Origin: Candidatus Poseidoniales archaeon
GTDB taxonomy: Archaea > Thermoplasmatota > Poseidoniia > Poseidoniales > Poseidoniaceae
Direction: 5' to 3'
Length of the DNA: 5,514 nt
NCBI GenBank assembly: GCA_003602535.1
Contig: QQSA01000097.1
Location: 2,531-8,044 of the forward strand
The notes beneath the pieces are model-generated. The model ran no database searches. It saw only the letters and a list, made by a program, of their open reading frames with translations, and was not told the DNA's origin. Position numbers and translations under genes: made by a program. Below, in pieces: positions 1 through 5,056 of the stretch. The stretch's first letter is position 1; each line of letters begins with the position of its first letter.

Positions 1-5
1 ATCAT
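1..5 (-). CDS. Start codon of the next gene, truncated by the window edge
   Basis: Only the ATG (complement of 3-5) and two bases of the second codon are inside the window. The call rests on its setting. A GGTGA motif lies 4 nt upstream (complement of 10-14), and the stop codon of the oxygenase gene (16-18) is 10 nt upstream of the ATG, the arrangement expected of a translationally coupled operon partner. The product cannot be read. By analogy with box and paa clusters, a redox partner or accessory subunit of the oxygenase is possible, but that is a guess from position only. Confidence 0.45.
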
Positions 6-9
6 GTTC

Positions 10-14
10 TCACC
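10..14 (-). promoter_or_regulatory. Ribosome binding site of the gene leaving the left edge
   Basis: The minus strand reads GGTGA, then GAAC, then ATG at 5-3. GGTGA is a perfect match to the archaeal/bacterial anti-Shine-Dalgarno sequence, and its 4-nt spacing is short but acceptable. It sits directly after the stop codon of the oxygenase gene. It is the main evidence that another gene follows in the same operon. Confidence 0.55.
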
Positions 15-15
15 T

Positions 16-1179
16 TCATGCAGTTGCGCCGATTCCACTAGCCAATTGACGAGGAGTTAATGGTTTGTCTTCGACCCATTGTTGCTTGAAGATATCCTTC
101 AGTGCTTCTTCATCTTCTGCGGTAGGTAGAACAGTTTGTAGGTAGGCAGCGTATTCTTCATCGGTGCCTTCGAATAATCTTCCGTCTGTGTAACAATTCT
201 TTCCACCGAAATCTCCGATGTCACGATGGAAGTTCTCATGAGGAACGAATAGCTCTACTCCACAGTCTTCTGGAAGGTAGCCATTCAGTTTTTGAACTTC
301 CTTCACGATTTCATCATGATAATGACCTCGGCTTTCTTCATTGAGTACTTCTTTGTCAACCTCGATTTCAGCATCGAGTTTCTTTCTTTCATCCCAGCGG
401 CCTTTAACTCCCCAAACATAAGCCCAGTGAGCGGAGGTTGAGGAATCGGTTCCAAACAAGTCATGCGCAGTTGCAACCCACTTGTTCATGTATCGCTGAA
501 GCATGTCTAGTGGAATAACTCCTGCCTTGATGATACGACGTAGACCATTTGATCCTGTTCCTAAGTGGAATGACTCTTCTTTGAGCATTGGTCCCATGGA
601 GGCTGCTAATGGTTTGAATGCAGATGTTGATAGCATTCCTAACTGGAATTTACCATCACGATCGACGAACATTGTGTAGCAGAAGAAATCTAGCCAATGT
701 GGCATTGGTCTGTTGAATGCTCCTAGAAGGCGGTCACCATCTTGGGCGTTTCTTTCTAGCAACTTCTGAGCTTCACGACGTCCCTGCTGACCAAAGTAGG
801 TCATCAAAAGGTAGGCCATTTGCCAGCCATGGCGCTGTTCTTCAGCCATTATTCTCGCAGCAGCATAGCGATCATAATCTGTCGGTGCAGTATCTAGCAA
901 GTGACGCTGCTGTTCTACAGATGCGAATTCAGTATCTCCTTGGACAGTAATCATCGAAATTAGAGCGTCACGAATATTTTGGTGAGGAACTTGGAGAGCT
1001 CTCTCCCATTTTGCACGACCAGTGTAATCACCGAATTCGATTACATCACCAGCTCGGTCCCAATCGAATAGAATCGATAGATCAAAATCACCTAACCAGT
1101 CTCTATCGAAACCAACTCTATCTTGCCAATCACTAAAGTTAGCAACCCACTCTTCCCATGTCTTTGGTAGTTCTGCCAT
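16..1179 (-). CDS. boxB: BoxB-like di-iron oxygenase (benzoyl-CoA 2,3-epoxidase family)
   Basis: A 387-aa soluble protein of the BoxB/PaaA class of ferritin-like di-iron acyl-CoA epoxidases. BoxB uses O2 and electrons from the reductase BoxA to form 2,3-epoxybenzoyl-CoA. The resemblance is to BoxB more than PaaA: a QGDTE-ASVEQQRHL segment (80-94), EEQRHGW (113-119), DRDGKFQL (173-180), EESFH (201-205) and a C-terminal FHRDIG...DGRL block (317-335). By comparison with remembered BoxB ligand residues, the iron ligands should be E84, E114, H117, D173, E202 and H205, all present. It is shorter than Proteobacterial BoxB (about 470 aa), with a shorter N-terminus and loops missing after the sixth ligand and around 275-300. 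The ATG at 1179 has no Shine-Dalgarno but a C-rich leader. A Bat-like regulator gene and a tandem palindrome lie just upstream. Family membership is strong. The substrate (benzoyl-CoA, phenylacetyl-CoA or another acyl-CoA) is not proven. Confidence 0.85.
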   Translation of the reverse strand: MAELPKTWEEWVANFSDWQDRVGFDRDWLGDFDLSILFDWDRAGDVIEFGDYTGRAKWERALQVPHQNIRDALISMITVQGDTEFASVEQQRHLLDTAPTDYDRYAAARIMAEEQRHGWQMAYLLMTYFGQQGRREAQKLLERNAQDGDRLLGAFNRPMPHWLDFFCYTMFVDRDGKFQLGMLSTSAFKPLAASMGPMLKEESFHLGTGSNGLRRIIKAGVIPLDMLQRYMNKWVATAHDLFGTDSSTSAHWAYVWGVKGRWDERKKLDAEIEVDKEVLNEESRGHYHDEIVKEVQKLNGYLPEDCGVELFVPHENFHRDIGDFGGKNCYTDGRLFEGTDEEYAAYLQTVLPTAEDEEALKDIFKQQWVEDKPLTPRQLASGIGATA

Positions 1180-1194
1180 GACACGGGGAGGGGG

Positions 1195-1216
1195 TTCCTA
1201 CTATTCATCAATTTGC
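1195..1216 (-). promoter_or_regulatory. Possible core promoter of the BoxB-like gene
   Basis: On the minus strand, between the palindromes and the C-tract, an AT-rich stretch reads AAATTGATGAATAG (1214-1201). No canonical archaeal TATA box is present. AAATTGAT or GAATAGTA could serve as a weak TATA element, placing transcription initiation roughly at 1179-1185, so the mRNA would be leaderless or nearly so. A weak core element next to a strong palindrome fits an activator-dependent promoter. This is inferred from position and composition only. Confidence 0.3.
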
Positions 1217-1240
1217 GAACATGTTCGCACGAACATGTTC
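1214..1240. promoter_or_regulatory. Tandem palindromic operator upstream of the BoxB-like gene
   Basis: GAACATGTTC occurs twice, at 1217-1226 and 1231-1240, separated by GCAC, with centres 14 bp apart. The left copy is extended to a perfect 16-bp palindrome, TGCGAACATGTTCGCA (1214-1229). The right copy overlaps the stop codon of the regulator gene (1239-1241). Because each copy is self-complementary, the pair can also fold as a 10-bp stem with a 4-nt loop. Its place about 45 bp upstream of the probable start of the oxygenase transcript is typical of an archaeal upstream activating site. The adjacent Bat-like protein is the obvious candidate ligand. No T-tract follows on either strand, so a terminator is less likely. 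Confidence 0.65.
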
Positions 1241-1862
1241 AGGGAGAGTTCCGACGTACATCATCTGCAAACGAATTTAGTACTACTCCTTCGATTTTAT
1301 GAAGTTGGACGGAGAGTGTGGATTTACTTACGCCCAATAATTCAGCTAAAGCACTCAAAGTAATTCTTCTAGGTGAATCCCAATATCCTTCATTCATGGC
1401 AGAGTCAAAAACAACTCTCTGCCTAGAGGTTAACATTCTAGCTCCTGTAGAGCGGGTAGAAATTACGCGATAAGGAATCTCCTCCTCTCGAAGCAACTGA
1501 ACAAGTTCTCTACTCTTGTCTGCAGCACATTCGATCATCCAATCTACCCAACCGTCACGAACTTCAAATGGAGAATGAGGTATTACTCCAACTTCGCGAA
1601 TAGGTTTGATGTAACCTCCTCCTCCTGGAGCGATATCGACTTCGTATCTGTTGTCTCCTAAATCTCGAACTTCATCCACTCCCGAATGTAATTCTAATTC
1701 AGCGATCAGATTTGTTGATGAAGATAATCTAGCAGTACCACGTCCTCTTCCAAGGGGCATAGTTTCCTCAATACGTAATACTGCTTCAGGTCGGCTACGT
1801 GAAACATCTCCAGACCAATGCCCTTCAGGCAATCGTACTTCGATGCGTAATTGATTTACCAT
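1239..1862 (-). CDS. Bat-like transcriptional regulator with C-terminal HTH_10 domain
   Basis: A 207-aa protein of the bacterio-opsin activator (Bat) type. The C-terminal part (about residues 144-194) matches the HTH_10 pattern: LTSRQRVVFDSAMNEGYW, then an LxxLAELLGVSKSTLSxxLHKIE helix-turn-helix at about 169-191. The N-terminal 140 residues resemble the mixed alpha/beta domain that precedes HTH_10 in short haloarchaeal Bat-family proteins. That domain may sense a ligand, but no PAS, GAF or metal site is recognisable. The ATG at 1862 was chosen because it leaves 4 bp after the glpX stop and follows a GTGAT motif. An in-frame ATG at 1889 would add nine residues and overlap glpX. Position between glpX and the oxygenase gene, beside a tandem palindrome, suggests it controls the oxygenase unit. 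Activator or repressor cannot be decided from sequence. Confidence 0.8.
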   Translation of the reverse strand: MVNQLRIEVRLPEGHWSGDVSRSRPEAVLRIEETMPLGRGRGTARLSSSTNLIAELELHSGVDEVRDLGDNRYEVDIAPGGGGYIKPIREVGVIPHSPFEVRDGWVDWMIECAADKSRELVQLLREEEIPYRVISTRSTGARMLTSRQRVVFDSAMNEGYWDSPRRITLSALAELLGVSKSTLSVQLHKIEGVVLNSFADDVRRNSP

Positions 1863-1866
1863 ACTA

Positions 1867-2820
1867 TCACAATGAATGGGTTCGATCATGGCGTGTTACT
1901 TCGCCAGTATGAACATCGATTAATTCGGCAAATGTCTGAATGCTATCATCTCCAACTATTACGCCTGGTAGGTAGCCGTCACAAACTCCGGATGCAGCAA
2001 ATATTGCATCGTCTGATCTGCACAAATCCTTTGCATCCCATAGCCTTGTAAGGTCATCATCGACCATTTTTTCTGCTCGCTTTTCCTCTTCATCTGAACG
2101 GAATACAAGTCTTCCTTCGAATACACCACCAATTCCACGTAATGCGGTAGCAGTAATCACTCCCTCTGGTGCTGCTCCAATGCCCAAGAGCATGTCGTAA
2201 GGGCCGTCGGATCTAGCCGCCCAAATTGCAGCAGATACATCTCCGTCTCCCATTAGGTGCAATTGAGCACCAGCTTCTCTGATTTCTTTGAATAACTCAG
2301 AATGTCTCTCTCTGTCGAGTGCTACCACTTTTACTTCTGACATTGGTTTGTCCAAGACATAAGCAGCCTGCTCAAGATTGTATGTGACTCCACCATCGAG
2401 GCTGACATGGCCGGCTAACTCAGGCCCTGCAGCAATTTTGTCCATGTAACAGTCTGGTGCATGGAGTAGTGTGCCTCTTGGAGCCGCAGCTAGAACAGCA
2501 ATCGAATTGGGAGAATTATCTGCGCAATTATTGGTGCATTCTAACGGGTCGACTGCAATATCGATTTGTAGCGCCCCATCTACTCCGATTTGGTTTCCTA
2601 ATTCTTCACCAATGAATAACATAGGCGCTTCATCTCTCTCACCTTCGCCAATAGCAACTCTTCCATCAAAAGGAACTTTGTCGAAGGTTTTACGCATTGC
2701 TTCTACGGCTGCCGCATCTGCAGCATTTTTGTCACCTAAACCACGCCACGCAGCGCTTGCAATCGCTGCTTGATCAACAGCCTCTAGGAAATGATGTGCT
2801 AGGTCTGCAGTTCGCGCCAT
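1867..2820 (-). CDS. glpX: Class II fructose-1,6-bisphosphatase (GlpX)
   Basis: A cytosolic metal-dependent phosphatase that hydrolyses fructose 1,6-bisphosphate to fructose 6-phosphate in gluconeogenesis. With the start at 2820 the protein is 317 aa, close to the 320-340 usual for the family. Diagnostic blocks in order are GLGDKNAAD (about 28-36), GEGERDEAPMLFIGE (58-72), DPLECT (91-96), APDCYMDKI (121-129), GDGD (191-194), GIGAAPEG (213-220) and CRSDDAIFAASG (267-278). The DP-x-(D/E)-G-T metal/phosphate motif has Cys in place of the usual Gly. The start is uncertain. An ATG at 2847 (or TTG at 2850) would add 9-10 residues, but family alignment begins at the 2820 ATG and the extra codons (GAG GGG GCG) are unlike the codon use of the gene. 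No well-placed ribosome binding site supports either; a GGAGGGG run lies too far (about 19 nt) upstream of 2820. It ends 4 bp before the regulator gene. Confidence 0.9.
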   Translation of the reverse strand: MARTADLAHHFLEAVDQAAIASAAWRGLGDKNAADAAAVEAMRKTFDKVPFDGRVAIGEGERDEAPMLFIGEELGNQIGVDGALQIDIAVDPLECTNNCADNSPNSIAVLAAAPRGTLLHAPDCYMDKIAAGPELAGHVSLDGGVTYNLEQAAYVLDKPMSEVKVVALDRERHSELFKEIREAGAQLHLMGDGDVSAAIWAARSDGPYDMLLGIGAAPEGVITATALRGIGGVFEGRLVFRSDEEEKRAEKMVDDDLTRLWDAKDLCRSDDAIFAASGVCDGYLPGVIVGDDSIQTFAELIDVHTGEVTRHDRTHSL

Positions 2821-2859
2821 GTTGTGTGCGATACGCGCCCCCTCCATCAATCAAGCGGG

Positions 2860-3309
2860 TCATTCCGCTTTGTGCTTTTCAAGAATAACAATGTCTGAAA
2901 TGCGGGTTTCAGGATATTGGCCATCATCGTTTTTTTCGTATGATTTGACCATGTCAAGTGCGCATAGTAAGCCTGCAGCGACACCAGTTAGGGCTTCCAT
3001 TTCTATTCCAGTTCGATAATGAGCACTAACTTCAACTGTACAGCGGAGTGCTAAATTTTCCCATTCCCAATCGACCTTACATCCTTCGAGAGGAATTGGG
3101 TGACAATGCGGAATTATCCTAGGAGTATCTTTCACAGCTTGAATCGCAGCAATAGTAGATGCTTCCAGGACATCTCCTTTTTTCACTTGTCTAGATTTGA
3201 TCGCATCCTTGGAATATGATGAGAGATGAACTAAACCTGTTGCAATGGCTTTCCTATGTACAACTGGTTTGCCTCCAATATCTACAACTGCTTGAATACT
3301 TTTTTCCAT
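2860..3309 (-). CDS. moaC: MoaC, cyclic pyranopterin monophosphate synthase
   Basis: A 149-aa protein acting in the first stage of molybdenum cofactor synthesis, converting the MoaA product (3',8-cyclo-7,8-dihydro-GTP) to cyclic pyranopterin monophosphate. Hallmarks are KKGDV (43-47), IPHCHPIPL (66-74), GIEMEALTGVA (101-111) and ALDMVKS (117-123). Residues equivalent to the E. coli active site K51, H77, E112, E114, D128 and K131 are all present as K44, H70, E103, E105, D119 and K122, so the enzyme should be active. The ATG at 3309 was chosen because a GGGGTGA ribosome binding site lies 4 nt upstream. A longer reading from 3345 would overlap moaE by 32 bp and has no such site. The stop of moaE lies inside that ribosome binding site, so translation of the two genes is probably coupled. 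Confidence 0.95.
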   Translation of the reverse strand: MEKSIQAVVDIGGKPVVHRKAIATGLVHLSSYSKDAIKSRQVKKGDVLEASTIAAIQAVKDTPRIIPHCHPIPLEGCKVDWEWENLALRCTVEVSAHYRTGIEMEALTGVAAGLLCALDMVKSYEKNDDGQYPETRISDIVILEKHKAE

Positions 3310-3313
3310 TTTT

Positions 3314-3320
3314 TCACCCC
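3314..3320 (-). promoter_or_regulatory. Ribosome binding site of moaC, containing the moaE stop
   Basis: The minus strand reads GGGGTGA, then AAAA, then ATG at 3309. The TGA that ends moaE is the last three bases of the motif. This settles the moaC start at 3309 rather than 3345 and implies translational coupling. Confidence 0.75.
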
Positions 3321-3739
3321 AATCCTGCTTTCCAAGTAGCCCCACTCGGCTTGACTTCTTTTTTCCACAGAGGGGCTTGTCGTTTCAGTTCATCGATTAA
3401 CCAAGAACATCCTTCAAATGCTTCTTTTCTGTGAGGGCTCGCAACATGAATCGCTACAATATTTTCTTGTGGTCCAACGTTTCCTGTTCTATGTGCCATT
3501 GCGATAGAATGGAGAGAGAATCTTTCCAGAGCAATTTCTGCGATTGAAGATAATGTTTCAGTCAATTTTTCTTGCCAAGCATCAAATTCCAAACGTAATA
3601 CTTGTTCTCCATCGTCTATTTCTCTGGTTATTCCAATGAAGGAAACAATTGCACCACAACCTTCTGTGTTGAGATGAGTGCGCAGATCATCTACATCTAG
3701 AGAATCAGGGGCTTCTTGAATGAATATTTTCCCCTGCAT
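3314..3739 (-). CDS. moaE: MoaE, molybdopterin synthase large (catalytic) subunit
   Basis: A 141-aa protein. MoaE pairs with the sulfur carrier MoaD to put the dithiolene sulfurs into cyclic pyranopterin monophosphate, making molybdopterin. Recognisable blocks are GCGAIVSFIGITRE (27-40), AHRTGNVGPQENIVAIHVASPHRKEAFEG (82-110) and the active-site stretch LKRQAPLWKKE (118-128), whose WK corresponds to the catalytic lysine of E. coli MoaE. The ATG at 3739 fits the usual N-terminus (a beta strand, KIFIQE). An ATG at 3784 and a GTG at 3817 lie in frame upstream but would add 15 or 26 residues absent from the family and abut or overlap the divergent gene. No strong ribosome binding site precedes 3739, so it may be leaderless as first gene of the operon. 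No moaD is visible here. Confidence 0.92.
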   Translation of the reverse strand: MQGKIFIQEAPDSLDVDDLRTHLNTEGCGAIVSFIGITREIDDGEQVLRLEFDAWQEKLTETLSSIAEIALERFSLHSIAMAHRTGNVGPQENIVAIHVASPHRKEAFEGCSWLIDELKRQAPLWKKEVKPSGATWKAGLG

Positions 3740-3787
3740 ATTGCATCCCAGTCCAGCCGCATCCTTGAAACCATCCTTGTCCATGAG
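3740..3787. promoter_or_regulatory. Divergent promoter region between moaE and the flavoprotein gene
   Basis: This gap of 48 bp must carry the promoters for both the leftward moaE operon and the rightward flavoprotein gene, or those promoters reach into the opposite coding regions. No canonical TATA box is visible. TTTCAAGG on the minus strand (about 3772-3765) lies 26-33 nt upstream of the moaE ATG and could be a weak TATA element for a leaderless transcript. For the plus strand, GAATATTTT (3722-3730) inside moaE is the only TATA-like sequence and would give a leader of about 30 nt. Confidence 0.3.
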
Positions 3788-5026
3788 ATGCCAATGTCGG
3801 AGGTTGGCCCAGTTCACATCATGGGCGCTGGTCTTTCGGGCTTAGCGGCTGCAACTACACTTGCTAAATCAGGCGTAGAAGTCCATGTGCATGATGTGAG
3901 AAAAGACTCTGGGCAACGCTTTGATGGAGATTTTCAAGCCTTAGAAAACTGGTCTATGGATGAAGACTTCTTCGACCAACTTCGGAATTGGGGATTTGAC
4001 CCTAATGAATTCAAAGCAACCGAGTTTAATGCTGTTGACTTGATACATCCTGATGATGAAATAACAGAAGCCGTATCTTCGAAAGTCGCATATCGAATAG
4101 TGGAGAGGGGAACTTCCGAACATACAATAGATCAGGGATTCAAGCGAATGGCAATTTCAGCTGGAGCAAATCTTCACTACGGTAGTAAAGTCAAGGAAGA
4201 AGATTGCCAGATAATCGCATGTGGGCCAAAAGGTACCAGCGCTGTAGCGTATGGGGAAATATTTCGAACCAAGCATCCGAATCATATTGCCTTTCAACTG
4301 AATGATAAATTAGCACCCGGTTCCTATTCATATCTTATCATCATTGATGGAATTGGATTGATTTGCACATGCTTGTGGCGTAAACAAAGAGGAACTGAAC
4401 GTTTCCTAAACGAAACGATTGCATGGTATCAGAGAAATTATCCGGAAATCGATATGGAGCCGATCAAGAGAGTTGGGGGCAAAGGGGATTTTACAATCAA
4501 CAAACATTACTTCGTAGATGGTCGTTATTATGTTGGAGAATCGGGAGGCCTTCAGGATTTCATGTGGGGCTTCGGAATGAGGATGGCGGTTTGGTCTGGG
4601 CATCTAGCAGCTCAGGACATTTTGGGTAAATGTGATTATGAGACCGAAGTAAGAAAGCAACTCATGCCTTATGTTAGAACCTCAGTAACTAATCGATTCT
4701 TGATGAACCGAGTAGGGGATCGAACATTCAAATTGATGTGCAATTCTTGGATGAAGAGTCAGAGGAAAAAGGGAGACGGATTAATTTGGATAGGAAAATT
4801 ATTCCGTCCAAAATGGTACAAATCAATTCTATACTACATGGTTAGTCCTTTCATGCTGAAGAAAGATTCGAAGGCAATGGGCAGAGGTGTGCGTCGTTTG
4901 CCATTTAGGAAAGCCAAGAAAAGAGATCTTTGGGAAGCATCAGAAACTGCCCAGAAAGTAGGTGAAAGGTGGGATAAAATCCGTCGTGCAGGTGGAAAGA
5001 CCTCTTTCAGTGAGGGTAGCGATTGA
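3788..5026 (+). CDS. FAD-dependent oxidoreductase, geranylgeranyl reductase-like
   Basis: A 412-aa flavoprotein. The N-terminus has a Rossmann dinucleotide fold with GAGLSG (13-18) after a beta strand (VHIMG) and an acidic end of strand two (VHVHD, 32-36). The motif PGSYSYLI (177-184) resembles the PGxYxW signature of archaeal geranylgeranyl reductases, which saturate isoprenoid lipid chains. VGESGGLQDFMWGFGMRMAVWSGHLAA (249-275) is the second FAD-binding block, with GE in place of the usual GD. The C-terminal 100 residues are rich in Lys, Arg and aromatics (for example 335-356) and could lie on the membrane surface; no clear transmembrane helix is seen. The ATG at 3788 was chosen; 3794 is equally possible, and neither has a ribosome binding site. 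Further upstream codons overlap moaE and add no family sequence. The substrate is unknown: lipid, carotenoid or other isoprenoid are candidates. Confidence 0.75.
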   Translation: MPMSEVGPVHIMGAGLSGLAAATTLAKSGVEVHVHDVRKDSGQRFDGDFQALENWSMDEDFFDQLRNWGFDPNEFKATEFNAVDLIHPDDEITEAVSSKVAYRIVERGTSEHTIDQGFKRMAISAGANLHYGSKVKEEDCQIIACGPKGTSAVAYGEIFRTKHPNHIAFQLNDKLAPGSYSYLIIIDGIGLICTCLWRKQRGTERFLNETIAWYQRNYPEIDMEPIKRVGGKGDFTINKHYFVDGRYYVGESGGLQDFMWGFGMRMAVWSGHLAAQDILGKCDYETEVRKQLMPYVRTSVTNRFLMNRVGDRTFKLMCNSWMKSQRKKGDGLIWIGKLFRPKWYKSILYYMVSPFMLKKDSKAMGRGVRRLPFRKAKKRDLWEASETAQKVGERWDKIRRAGGKTSFSEGSD

Positions 5027-5056
5027 CTCATTAAGCCGACCCTTTTGGCAGAGTAC

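Noticed and set aside
3..9. A third partial copy of the GAACATGTTC motif at the left edge
   Set aside because: Only GAACATG matches, and it is simply the spacer and start codon of the next gene; no palindrome is formed.
1185..1194. G-quadruplex from the GGGGAGGGGG run on the plus strand
   Set aside because: Only two G-runs are present; at least four are needed, and none others lie close by.
1217..1240. Gram-positive SOS (LexA/DinR) box
   Set aside because: That box is GAAC-N4-GTTC. Here the arms are separated by only two bases (GAAC-AT-GTTC), and no SOS gene is nearby.
1214..1241. Intrinsic terminator after the regulator gene
   Set aside because: The hairpin is good, but no T-tract follows on the minus strand (GCAAATTG follows) or on the plus strand, so an operator explains it better.
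2471..2773. 100-aa open frame on the plus strand inside glpX
   Set aside because: It is a shadow of the well-supported glpX frame, with low-complexity Ala/Ser composition and no recognisable domain.
3310..3345. Longer moaC starting at 3345
   Set aside because: It would overlap moaE by 32 bp, has no ribosome binding site and adds residues not in the MoaC family; the ATG at 3309 has a GGGGTGA site.
3716..3787. N-terminal extension of the flavoprotein gene from 3716
   Set aside because: It overlaps the start of moaE on the other strand and adds 24 residues before the Rossmann strand with no family resemblance.
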